A DNA stretch of 6,530 bases from Candidatus Nomurabacteria bacterium (GTDB taxonomy: Bacteria > Patescibacteriota > Minisyncoccia > Phycocordibacterales > CALRBL01). A program made the translations under genes and the position numbers. Shown piece by piece: positions 1 through 4,146 of the stretch; positions within the stretch are counted from its first letter, which is position 1; every line of letters begins with the position of its first letter. The notes under the pieces are model-generated. The model was not told where the DNA came from. It searched no databases and saw only the letters and a list, made by a program, of their open reading frames with translations. Where the stretch lies: NCBI GenBank assembly GCA_943354075.1, contig CALRBL010000028.1, positions 1 through 6,530 of the forward strand. Reading direction: 5' to 3'.

Positions 1-1
1 T

Positions 2-805
2 ATGTTCGACGATGAGAAGGCTCTCATTCGTGTCGACATGTCCGAATACATGGAAAAACATTCTGTATCCAAGATCATTGGTGCACCTCCCGGATATGTG
101 GGACATGATGAGGGAGGAAATCTCACCGAGCTTGTTCGTCACCGCCCATATTCGGTGATTCTCTTTGATGAGATCGAGAAGGCGCATCCCGAAGTATTCA
201 ACATTCTTCTTCAGGTTCTTGATAATGGACGACTTACTGATGCAAAGGGAAAGGTAATCAATTTCAAAAACTCCATCATCATTCTCACTTCAAACATCGG
301 TGCGCAGTATATCGATCGTATGGAAAAGATCGGCTTCACCACAAATACCAGCGAATTGAACCGCTACGAAGAAATGAAATCAAAAGTCATGGAGGCACTT
401 AAAGATAATTTCCGTCCAGAGTTTCTTAACCGTCTCGATGAGACTATTGTGTTTGATGTGCTCAGCCCCACTGCTATTGAGAAGATTGTTACCATTGAAG
501 TGGGGAAGGTGAAGAAGCGACTTTTGCAAAAAGATATTATTTTGGAAATTGCTCCCGAGGTATGTGAATTTCTCTCTAAGGAAGGTTACAATCCTGAATA
601 CGGAGCACGACCTTTGAAGCGCCTCATCCAGAACAAAATTCTTACCCCTGTCGCATCTCTCATTGTTCGCGATGGAATCATGAAAGGTGGTACCGTCATT
701 GTCTCGATGAAACAGATATCGAAAGGTGTGAAGGATTTGAGTTTTGAAGTGAAAAAGGAAAGGAAGTCTGGGAAGACTAAAATTGCTGAACTTGCTTTGA
801 AGTAA
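2..805 (+). CDS. clpC: Clp/Hsp100 AAA+ ATPase, C-terminal part (ClpC-like), 5' end outside window
   Basis: This is the last 267 residues of a Clp/Hsp100 unfoldase, covering most of the second AAA+ module and the C-terminal small domain; the Walker A region lies upstream of the window, and the Met at position 2 is internal. Visible motifs are the pore loop GYVG (31-34), Walker B VILFDEIEKAHP (52-63), sensor 1 ILTSNIG (94-100), the arginine-finger region RPEFLNRLDE (138-147) and sensor 2 GARPLKR (201-207). The tripeptide IGF (110-112) sits between sensor 1 and the arginine finger, where ClpA/ClpC/ClpX carry the ClpP-docking loop. This favours a ClpC-type partner of the ClpP protease over the disaggregase ClpB. 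Family role: ATP-driven unfolding and threading of cytoplasmic proteins. The stop TAA at 803-805 overlaps the likely promoter of tRNA-Tyr. Hsp100 membership is certain; ClpC versus ClpB is inferred. Confidence 0.93.
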   Translation: MFDDEKALIRVDMSEYMEKHSVSKIIGAPPGYVGHDEGGNLTELVRHRPYSVILFDEIEKAHPEVFNILLQVLDNGRLTDAKGKVINFKNSIIILTSNIGAQYIDRMEKIGFTTNTSELNRYEEMKSKVMEALKDNFRPEFLNRLDETIVFDVLSPTAIEKIVTIEVGKVKKRLLQKDIILEIAPEVCEFLSKEGYNPEYGARPLKRLIQNKILTPVASLIVRDGIMKGGTVIVSMKQISKGVKDLSFEVKKERKSGKTKIAELALK

Positions 806-824
806 GGCGCGTTTGTGGTACATT
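797..824 (+). promoter_or_regulatory. Putative promoter of tRNA-Tyr
   Basis: TTGAAG (797-802) and TACATT (819-824) are spaced by 16 bp, and TGG directly before the -10 makes it an extended -10. The predicted start, around 831, is just upstream of the tRNA 5' end at 834. The -35 overlaps the end of the Clp gene. This rests on motif matching only. Confidence 0.4.
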
Positions 825-833
825 TTTCAATAT

Positions 834-915
834 GCGTCGGTCGTATAGTGGCAATTACACCTGGCTGTAAACTAGGCGCCTTCGGGCTACGGGGGTTCGA
901 GTCCCTCCCGACGCA
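834..915 (+). tRNA. trnY: tRNA-Tyr (anticodon GTA)
   Basis: This folds as an 82-nt class II tRNA. The acceptor stem 834-840/908-914 has seven perfect pairs and discriminator A915. The D-stem has three pairs (843-845/856-858). The anticodon stem 860-864/872-876 encloses loop CTGTAAA with anticodon GTA at 867-869. The long variable arm is a GCC-TTCG-GGC hairpin (878-887), and the T-arm 891-907 has a TTCGAGT loop. A long variable arm with a GTA anticodon identifies tyrosine. CCA is not encoded (CAAAA follows), so it must be added after transcription. Loop positions 36-38 are AAA, the recognition feature of MiaA, which is encoded at 5639-6505. Confidence 0.96.
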
Positions 916-960
916 CAAAATAAGCACGCCCCCTTTTTCCTTCCCGGCGCACCATTCTTG

Positions 961-969
961 TGGTATACA
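961..969 (+). promoter_or_regulatory. Extended -10 promoter giving a leaderless start for the fusion gene
   Basis: TGGTATACA is an extended -10 (TGn followed by TATACA, 964-969). The ATG at 976 begins 7 nt after the hexamer, so transcription would begin at or next to the start codon. No good -35 is visible (TTCCCG at 941-946 at 17-bp spacing), and there is no Shine-Dalgarno sequence. This supports the ATG at 976 over an upstream TTG at 958, which would lie 5' of the -10. Confidence 0.5.
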
Positions 970-975
970 GCGGGT

Positions 976-2013
976 ATGACCCGTTACCAGAAAGTCCTCA
1001 GCGTCATATTTTTCGCCGTTTGGCTATGGGCCGCTATCGACCCCACCTTTCGACAGACCTGGTTTTTGGAGAATATCCCTATCTTCATCTTCGTCCCTCT
1101 CGTTATTATCGCTGGTCGATATGTTGGTCTCTCGACCACGTCATACACTCTCATCGCCGTCTTCATGATGCTCCACATAGTGGGAGCACATTTTACGTAT
1201 GAGAAGGTTCCAGGGGGTTATTGGCTTGGCGATCTTTTTAGTTCGGATCGCAACATGTACGATCGTTTTGTTCATATGTGTTTTGGATTGCTTGTCACGT
1301 ACCCTGCATTTGAAGCACTTCGAAAAGTTTTGAAAATCCGCGAATATTGGTACTACTTTTTTACGTTCAATTTCATCATGATGTTCGCCGCTGGGTATGA
1401 GATCATTGAATGGATCACTTCTATAAAATCTAATCCTGAAGCTTCCATGGCATATATCGGTGCACAGGGTGATATTTGGGATACGCAGATCGATATGTAT
1501 GTTGCGGGACTTGGGGGTCTCTTTACTTTGTCAGTGGTGTTTGTGTTGATGCAACGTGCAATCTCTTCTCATGTTTCCCCAAGTAATTCCTATGTGGTGA
1601 TCGAAATGAAGCGGGTACTTCAAGATCTTCCTAATTTGCAGGATAAAAAGGTGCTCATCTTTGGCGCGGGAAATACCGCAATGGCGTGCATATATGCTTT
1701 GCAAGCTTTAGGTGTAAAAGATATTTCTATAATGAACAGAACTGAATCTAAGGCTCTGGCACTTGCCGAACAGTTCGGTATTCAGTACGCCAAAGGATTG
1801 GAGATTTTGACGGATATTCTCATTAATGCCACTCCGATTGGTTTGAAACCAGTTGATATTTTCCCCGTGAGTAATGAATTCCTTTCAAGGACGGAATATG
1901 TGTTCGATATGGTCTATGGTCAAACAGACCTTCAGACACGTGCCAAGAAAATAGGTATCAAAGTGATTGATAGAAGGGATATCCCCACGGATTTGCCTTC
2001 AAAACTGCTTTAA
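976..2013 (+). CDS. DUF2238/YjdF-type membrane protein fused to a shikimate-dehydrogenase-like NADP-binding domain
   Basis: A 345-residue protein with two unlike halves. Residues 1 to about 200 are a multi-pass membrane protein with about six hydrophobic segments (near 5-22, 33-50, 56-72, 97-115, 125-145 and 178-195). It carries the conserved signatures of the DUF2238 (YjdF) inner-membrane family: HFTYEKVP, RNMYDRFVH, a YEIIEW helix and GAQGDIWDTQIDM. Residues about 210-345 resemble the C-terminal NADP-binding domain of shikimate dehydrogenase (AroE): VLIFGAGN with GAG at 230-232, NRTESKA starting at 254 (the NRT that contacts the NADP phosphate in AroE), NATPIGL at 284-290 and VFDMVYGQ. The AroE N-terminal shikimate-binding domain is absent, so ordinary AroE activity is unlikely. 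The ATG at 976 is chosen because the extended -10 ends 6 nt before it. The function is unknown; the reading frame runs unbroken through the join. Confidence 0.85.
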   Translation: MTRYQKVLSVIFFAVWLWAAIDPTFRQTWFLENIPIFIFVPLVIIAGRYVGLSTTSYTLIAVFMMLHIVGAHFTYEKVPGGYWLGDLFSSDRNMYDRFVHMCFGLLVTYPAFEALRKVLKIREYWYYFFTFNFIMMFAAGYEIIEWITSIKSNPEASMAYIGAQGDIWDTQIDMYVAGLGGLFTLSVVFVLMQRAISSHVSPSNSYVVIEMKRVLQDLPNLQDKKVLIFGAGNTAMACIYALQALGVKDISIMNRTESKALALAEQFGIQYAKGLEILTDILINATPIGLKPVDIFPVSNEFLSRTEYVFDMVYGQTDLQTRAKKIGIKVIDRRDIPTDLPSKLL

Positions 2014-2021
2014 GGTATAGT
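1993..2021 (+). promoter_or_regulatory. Promoter of rpmG
   Basis: TTGCCT (1993-1998), a 17-bp spacer, then TATAGT (2016-2021). The ATG at 2031 begins after nine intervening bases, so the mRNA would be leaderless or nearly so; no Shine-Dalgarno sequence is present. The -35 lies inside the end of the preceding gene. Confidence 0.6.
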
Positions 2022-2030
2022 GGTCGAACT

Positions 2031-2195
2031 ATGTCACAAGACCGATTATTGCGCTTCAAATGCAGTGTTTGCAAAGAAGCTAATTATTACAGCAGCAAGA
2101 ACAAGAAGCTTGTCACCAAAAAGCTCGAGCTTAAGAAGTATTGCGCTGGTTGTAAGAAGAGCACTACCCACAAAGAGGCAAAGATTACTGGGTAA
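2031..2195 (+). CDS. rpmG: 50S ribosomal protein L33
   Basis: A short 54-residue gene beginning MSQDRLLRFKCSVC. It has the bL33 layout: a CxxC pair (C11, C14), the NYYSSKNKK segment (18-26), LELKKYC (32-38), a second CxxC (C38, C41) and the ending KKSTTHKEAK. The four cysteines indicate the zinc-binding form of this large-subunit protein, which lies near the ribosomal E site. The length is normal for the family. A good promoter ends nine bases before the ATG, so the transcript is probably leaderless. A rho-independent terminator at 2214-2244 closes the unit, making it likely monocistronic. A longer open frame across this stretch in another phase (2020-2460) runs through the tRNA gene and is not real. 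Confidence 0.95.
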   Translation: MSQDRLLRFKCSVCKEANYYSSKNKKLVTKKLELKKYCAGCKKSTTHKEAKITG

Positions 2196-2213
2196 TCTCC
2201 TTTTCTCACTCTC

Positions 2214-2244
2214 AAAAAATCCCTTTCAAAAGAAGGGATTTTTT
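2214..2244 (+). terminator. Rho-independent terminator after rpmG
   Basis: The left arm AAAAAATCCCTT (2214-2225) pairs perfectly with AAGGGATTTTTT (2233-2244) around a 7-nt loop, ending in a run of six T. The A-tract on the left arm would also let it act for minus-strand transcription. It starts 18 bp after the rpmG stop. Confidence 0.85.
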
Positions 2245-2252
2245 GTTATGGT
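2244..2252 (+). promoter_or_regulatory. Possible extended -10 for tRNA-Trp
   Basis: TGTTATGGT is a TGn-TATGGT extended -10 directly after the T-run of the rpmG terminator and 29 bp before the tRNA 5' end. The -35 (TTTCAA at 2224-2229, 17-bp spacing) is weak and lies inside the terminator hairpin. It is the only plausible promoter between the terminator and the tRNA. Confidence 0.35.
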
Positions 2253-2281
2253 AGGGAAGTCTTGCGGAGGCGCTCGACGTT

Positions 2282-2353
2282 GGGCCTATAGTTTCAATGG
2301 TAAAACATCGCACTCCAAACGCGAGGTTCCAGGTTCGAGTCCTGGTGGGCCCG
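2282..2353 (+). tRNA. trnW: tRNA-Trp (anticodon CCA)
   Basis: This folds as a 72-nt tRNA. The acceptor stem 2282-2288/2346-2352 is followed by discriminator G2353, as usual for bacterial tRNA-Trp. The D-arm is 2291-2294/2303-2306. The anticodon loop CTCCAAA (2313-2319) carries CCA at 2315-2317. The T-arm 2329-2333/2341-2345 has a TTCGAGT loop. The pair at 31:39 (A2312 and C2320) is a mismatch, leaving four normal anticodon-stem pairs. CCA is not encoded (CAAAA follows). A36-A37-A38 makes it a predicted MiaA substrate. Confidence 0.95.
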
Positions 2354-2431
2354 CAAAAACAACGAGTGAACGTAGTGAGCGACTATGTTTTTGCAGGGTG
2401 CGGCTAGTAGCGGAGCGTGCCGCCCCGCAAA
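2353..2431 (+). repeat. Two mutually exclusive hairpins after tRNA-Trp
   Basis: Hairpin A pairs GCAAAAACA (2353-2361) with TGTTTTTGC (2386-2394), nine perfect pairs with a T5 run in its right arm. Hairpin B pairs TTTGC-a-GGG-t-GCGGC (2390-2404) with GCCGC-CCC-GCAAA (2419-2431), 13 pairs with two single-base bulges. The two share 2390-2394, so only one can form. Hairpin A also uses the tRNA discriminator base. Likely roles are 3'-end formation of the tRNA transcript or a small intergenic palindromic repeat; no run of U follows hairpin B. Confidence 0.5.
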
Positions 2432-2433
2432 CA

Positions 2434-2461
2434 TTGCAAAGTATGTATTTTGTGATATAAT
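2434..2461 (+). promoter_or_regulatory. Strong promoter of the DGR target gene
   Basis: TTGCAA (2434-2439), a 16-bp spacer and a perfect TATAAT (2456-2461), preceded by TGA to give an extended -10. It is the best promoter in the window. The predicted start near 2468 leaves a leader of about 135 nt before the ATG at 2604, in contrast to the leaderless neighbours. Confidence 0.75.
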
Positions 2462-2494
2462 TTTTCTAAATTACGAACCTTAAAAATTGCGAAT

Positions 2495-2545
2495 TTCACT
2501 ACAGCAGAGAAGTGCTAAACCTTGGCCACTCTCTGCTGTAGTGAA
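2495..2545 (+). promoter_or_regulatory. 16-bp perfect inverted repeat in the target gene's 5' leader
   Basis: TTCACTACAGCAGAGA (2495-2510) is the exact reverse complement of 2530-2545, with a 19-nt loop. Around it, AGTGCT (2511-2516), AGCACT (2552-2557), GTGCT (2564-2568) and GCAC (2575-2578) can pair in alternative ways, allowing competing folds before the Shine-Dalgarno site at 2591-2596. There is no T-run after the stem, so it is not a standard terminator. It could be a translational control element, an mRNA stabiliser or an operator. It matches no known riboswitch that I recognise. Confidence 0.6.
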
Positions 2546-2590
2546 GAGCTCAGCACTTAACCCGTGCTTTAACAGGCACACAAAATAGAA

Positions 2591-2596
2591 AGAGGT
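2591..2596 (+). promoter_or_regulatory. Shine-Dalgarno site of the target gene
   Basis: AGAGGT ends 7 nt before the ATG at 2604 and fixes that start. It is notable because other starts in this window (976, 2031, 5200) appear leaderless. Confidence 0.65.
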
Positions 2597-2603
2597 AATA
2601 ACG

Positions 2604-3305
2604 ATGAATCCATCGATTACACCCATCAGTACAGGTCAGAAAGAACAAGTCGTTCGGGTAGTTTCCGACGCGACTCGCAAAGCCACCGGAACGGCGATCG
2701 ATGAACTCGCGGAAGCGGGTGTTGTCAATTCCGAGAACCTCCAGCGGTTGCTCAAACGTGGCGACGAACTCGTCGCTTCGATCACCACCCTCGTCAAGCA
2801 GAAGCTCGCCGAGTTCGCGGAGAACATCGCCGGCTGTCTCAAACTCATCTCGGGTGCGGAAGTCCTCACTCTCGAATCCACCGACGGCAAAGAGATTATC
2901 TCTAAAGCGAAGGATGACTTCCCAGGCTGGATCGACGGCGATTTCAAAGGCTACGGCTGCGACGTCAAAAGCGAACCGACCGCCGAGGTTAAGGTCCAAG
3001 TCCACGAGATGATCAAGGATGGCGACTTCCGAATGATCTTTGGCGGACTCTCCAACAATCTGGATACCTTGTGCCTCACTCAGCCCCAGATCATCCAGTT
3101 CGTGAAGAAGTATCGCACATGGCTCCGCGATGGAGGATACGCCACATTCTTCCTGTTCAAGGTTGGTGACGAATTCTTCGTTGCGCACGTGCGCGTGTTC
3201 TCCGACGGCCTCAAGGTGTTCGTTTATCGCTTCTCGTACGACTACGTCTGGAATGCCGACGACCGCTATCGGGTGGTGGTTCCGCAACTGGCACTCGCAA
3301 GCTAG
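2604..3305 (+). CDS. DGR target protein with hypervariable C-terminus
   Basis: A 233-residue protein, the diversified product of the retroelement. Residues about 8-80 look helical, with charged and Ala/Leu-rich stretches; residues 81 to about 165 form a second region without a motif I can name. From about residue 170 (YRTWLRDGGYATFFLFKVGDEFF) the chain runs into the variable repeat (191-228). The variable residues are H195, R197, F199, F206, Y208, Y212, Y214, D220, Y222 and Q228, set on an invariant scaffold including SDGLKV, VWNAD and RVVVP. DGR targets usually end in a C-type-lectin-like or similar ligand-binding fold, and the VWNAD...RVVVP ending fits that; this is inferred. No signal peptide or membrane segment is visible, so surface display is not supported by sequence. 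Third codon positions are rich in C and G, unlike neighbouring genes. It has its own promoter, leader, Shine-Dalgarno site and terminator (3328-3375). Confidence 0.88.
   Translation: MNPSITPISTGQKEQVVRVVSDATRKATGTAIDELAEAGVVNSENLQRLLKRGDELVASITTLVKQKLAEFAENIAGCLKLISGAEVLTLESTDGKEIISKAKDDFPGWIDGDFKGYGCDVKSEPTAEVKVQVHEMIKDGDFRMIFGGLSNNLDTLCLTQPQIIQFVKKYRTWLRDGGYATFFLFKVGDEFFVAHVRVFSDGLKVFVYRFSYDYVWNADDRYRVVVPQLALAS
3173..3289 (+). repeat. Variable repeat (VR) of the DGR
   Basis: This aligns without gaps to the TR at 3644-3760 (offset 471). There are 13 mismatches over 3173-3288, at 3186, 3192, 3193, 3198, 3199, 3219, 3220, 3225, 3237, 3243, 3261, 3267 and 3285. All correspond to A in the TR: eight A-to-T, three A-to-C and two A-to-G. 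A fourteenth (3289) is at the edge. The A-free, GC-rich block 3270-3284 near the 3' end is the likely initiation-of-mutagenic-homology region. The repeat ends five codons before the stop. Confidence 0.96.
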
Positions 3306-3312
3306 CGTCCTT

Positions 3313-3325
3313 GAGCCTTTGGCTC
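3313..3325 (+). repeat. Short hairpin just downstream of the VR
   Basis: GAGCC (3313-3317) and GGCTC (3321-3325) form a 5-bp stem with a TTT loop, 23 bp past the VR end and 7 bp past the target stop. Some DGRs need a hairpin or cruciform downstream of the VR for efficient retrohoming; the position fits loosely. It could also simply precede the terminator. Confidence 0.4.
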
Positions 3326-3327
3326 TC

Positions 3328-3375
3328 AATCCCTTTGACCCTCGCCGATATACTGGCAGGTCAAGGGGATTTTTT
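3328..3375 (+). terminator. Rho-independent terminator of the target gene
   Basis: AATCCCTTTGACC (3328-3340) pairs with GGTCAAGGGGATT (3359-3371), 13 pairs including one G-T, with a small GCC/GGC inner stem (3344-3346/3355-3357). A run of six T (3370-3375) follows. It separates the target transcript from the TR, implying that TR RNA needs its own promoter. Confidence 0.85.
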
Positions 3376-3501
3376 GATTTAGTAAAATCACCTACTGGGT
3401 ATATACTGAAATCGCAATACATTGAGGTACTTCGGCTACGGCTTGGGTAACATGGTTGTGTTAAGTTACGTTCGAGAATTTTGCCGGGTTATGTAAGAAT
3501 C

Positions 3502-3529
3502 TTGCCTTGCAAAAGAGTGGACGTATCTT
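3502..3529 (+). promoter_or_regulatory. Candidate promoter of the TR RNA
   Basis: TTGCCT (3502-3507), a 16-bp spacer and TATCTT (3524-3529). The -35 hexamer is the same as that of rpmG. A transcript starting near 3536 would carry about 108 nt of leader, including the hairpin 3597-3617, before the TR. This rests on motif matching alone. Confidence 0.4.
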
Positions 3530-3577
3530 CTCAAATAAAAAAACTAGCTAGTTGGTGCGGTGAACTGGAGGACTTCT

Positions 3578-3697
3578 ATGTCCCAGATACGATTCAGCCT
3601 GTCCTCGGTGGGCAGGCGGTGTAACAGATGGTTCATCGCACATATTCTTCGTTGCGAACGTGAACGTGAACTCCGACGGCCTCAAGGTGAACGTTAA
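3578..3697 (+). CDS. Possible 39-codon small ORF running into the TR (doubtful)
   Basis: An ATG at 3578 follows GGAGG (3567-3571) with a 6-nt gap, a good Shine-Dalgarno arrangement. The frame encodes a 39-residue, very Arg-rich peptide starting MSQIRFSLSSVGRRCNRWF and stops at 3695-3697, having crossed the first 54 bp of the TR in a frame different from the target's. I recognise no family. It may be chance, or translation could affect TR RNA folding or availability. Confidence that it is a real protein gene is low. Confidence 0.2.
   Translation: MSQIRFSLSSVGRRCNRWFIAHILRCERERELRRPQGER
3597..3617 (+). repeat. Hairpin 26 nt upstream of the TR
   Basis: GCCTGTCC (3597-3604) pairs with GGGCAGGC (3610-3617), eight pairs including one G-T, around the loop TCGGT. 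It has no T-run, so is not a terminator. In a TR transcript it would be a stable 5' structure; a role in protecting the RNA or binding the RT/Avd complex is inferred. Confidence 0.5.
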
Positions 3698-3760
3698 TCG
3701 CTTCTCGAACGACAACGTCTGGAATGCCGACAACCGCAATCGGGTGGTGGTTCCGAAACA
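3644..3760 (+). repeat. Template repeat (TR) of the DGR
   Basis: This is the non-coding template matching the VR at 3173-3289. Read in the target's frame it has ten AAC/AAT codons (at 3657, 3663, 3669, 3690, 3696, 3708, 3714, 3723, 3732 and 3738) plus one AAG and one AAA. AAY codons can become any NNY codon, giving 15 amino acids and never a stop, the usual DGR design. Nine of the ten are changed in the VR; only the AAT at 3723 (N217 of the target) is not. About 30 adenines are available in total. The TR lies 14 bp from the end of avd, which is on the other strand. Confidence 0.96.
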
Positions 3761-3774
3761 CGCTATTTCTCCCA

Positions 3775-4107
3775 TCACAGCCTGGTGGGAGTTTTCAATC
3801 CTTTTCGCCAACCTCCAAGCATTTTACCGACCTCTTCCAACTTCTCGGAAAGTCGAATATATTTCTCCGATGGTATCAGCTTGCTTTCCCATGCTAGTTG
3901 CGTGAAAAACTTAAGGGTATCCAGTTTTGAAATTACTTTTCCAAGCAGTAGAATCTTCGGTTCAGGTGGTAGATACACGCATGAAAAACTTAGATCTAAA
4001 ACATCAAGGAATACATTCTCAATCTTTTGACCAATACCAAATCTTTCTACTCTCGGGAAGTCTCTGTGGAGCATTAGCCACAACTGGTAAGCTTCTTTTT
4101 GTTTCAA
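3775..4107 (-). CDS. avd: Avd-like DGR accessory protein (four-helix bundle), start uncertain
   Basis: A 110-residue helical protein resembling the Avd/S23 four-helix-bundle family. It shows the family pattern EAYQLW, FPRVERFGIGQKI, VISKLDTLKFFTQLAWE, a KYIRLSEKLEE helix and the C-terminal GKMLGGWRKGL. In known DGRs Avd is a small basic pentamer that binds the RT and TR RNA and is needed for cDNA synthesis. The first start in frame is a TTG at 4107, close to the conserved domain. An ATG at 4150-4148 would add MNYKSSPPPTPGVI and give 124 residues, near the usual Avd length, but the C10 run (4124-4133 on the plus strand) leaves it out of frame; nine or twelve C would join them. It lies opposite to all other DGR parts and ends 14 bp from the TR, so a TR transcript read into the spacer is antisense to it. 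The stop is TGA. Confidence 0.85.
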   Translation of the reverse strand: MKQKEAYQLWLMLHRDFPRVERFGIGQKIENVFLDVLDLSFSCVYLPPEPKILLLGKVISKLDTLKFFTQLAWESKLIPSEKYIRLSEKLEEVGKMLGGWRKGLKTPTRL

Positions 4108-4123
4108 AATTACGCCAGGAGTC

Positions 4124-4133
4124 GGGGGGGGGG
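4124..4133. repeat. G10 homopolymer at the avd 5' end and upstream of the RT
   Basis: Ten consecutive G (C10 in the avd sense) lie between the ATG at 4150 (minus) and the conserved start of Avd. The same run falls in the 17 bp before the TATAGT at 4141-4146, where a promoter spacer for the RT would be. Length changes would therefore shift the avd frame and also alter upstream spacing for the RT. It is also a classic place for sequencing errors. Confidence 0.7.
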
Positions 4134-4140
4134 CTTGATT

Positions 4141-4146
4141 TATAGT
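4141..4146 (+). promoter_or_regulatory. Possible -10 of the RT gene
   Basis: TATAGT is followed by nine bases and then an ATG at 4156, the same hexamer and spacing as in rpmG (2016-2021, ATG 2031). This suggests that a leaderless RT message starts at 4156. No -35 is recognisable at 17 bp (GGAGTC, 4118-4123). On the other strand, TATAAA (4144-4139) overlaps it. Confidence 0.4.

Larger units (their letters stand above)
3376..3643 (+). other. Non-coding gap between target and TR (probable TR RNA leader)
   Basis: No convincing gene lies here. It holds a possible TR promoter (3502-3529), an imperfect pair of direct repeats (3465-3485 and 3488-3506, both ending in TTGCC), a 10-bp palindrome ACTAGCTAGT (3543-3552), a GGAGG followed by ATG (3567-3580) and a strong hairpin (3597-3617). 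A TATACT at 3402-3407 has no well-spaced -35. Confidence 0.5.

Noticed and set aside
2020..2460. 146-codon plus-strand frame spanning rpmG and tRNA-Trp
   Set aside because: It runs out of frame through L33 and straight through a well-folded tRNA gene.
2550..3422. 290-codon open frame on the minus strand across the target gene
   Set aside because: It mirrors the GC-rich codon pattern of the target. The plus-strand gene has promoter, Shine-Dalgarno site, terminator and a VR in frame, so this is a shadow.
3431..3450. CTTCGGCTACGGCTTGGG resembling the tRNA-Tyr variable arm region (880-895)
   Set aside because: The match is short and gapped and no tRNA fold can be built around it, so it is probably chance.
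3376..3643. CRISPR-like array or direct repeats in the gap before the TR
   Set aside because: Only one imperfect pair of about 20 bp (3465-3485, 3488-3506) with no regular spacing.
3548..3811. 87-codon minus-strand frame across the TR
   Set aside because: No recognisable protein; it overlaps the TR and the end of avd in another frame.
3660..3905. TR read in the target frame as a pseudogene or second gene copy
   Set aside because: The similarity stops sharply at 3644 and 3760 and all mismatches are at adenines, which fits a DGR template and not a decaying gene copy.
3927..4145. Plus-strand frames opposite avd (3785-4030 and 3927-4145)
   Set aside because: They lie antisense to a recognisable Avd-like protein and have no motifs of their own.
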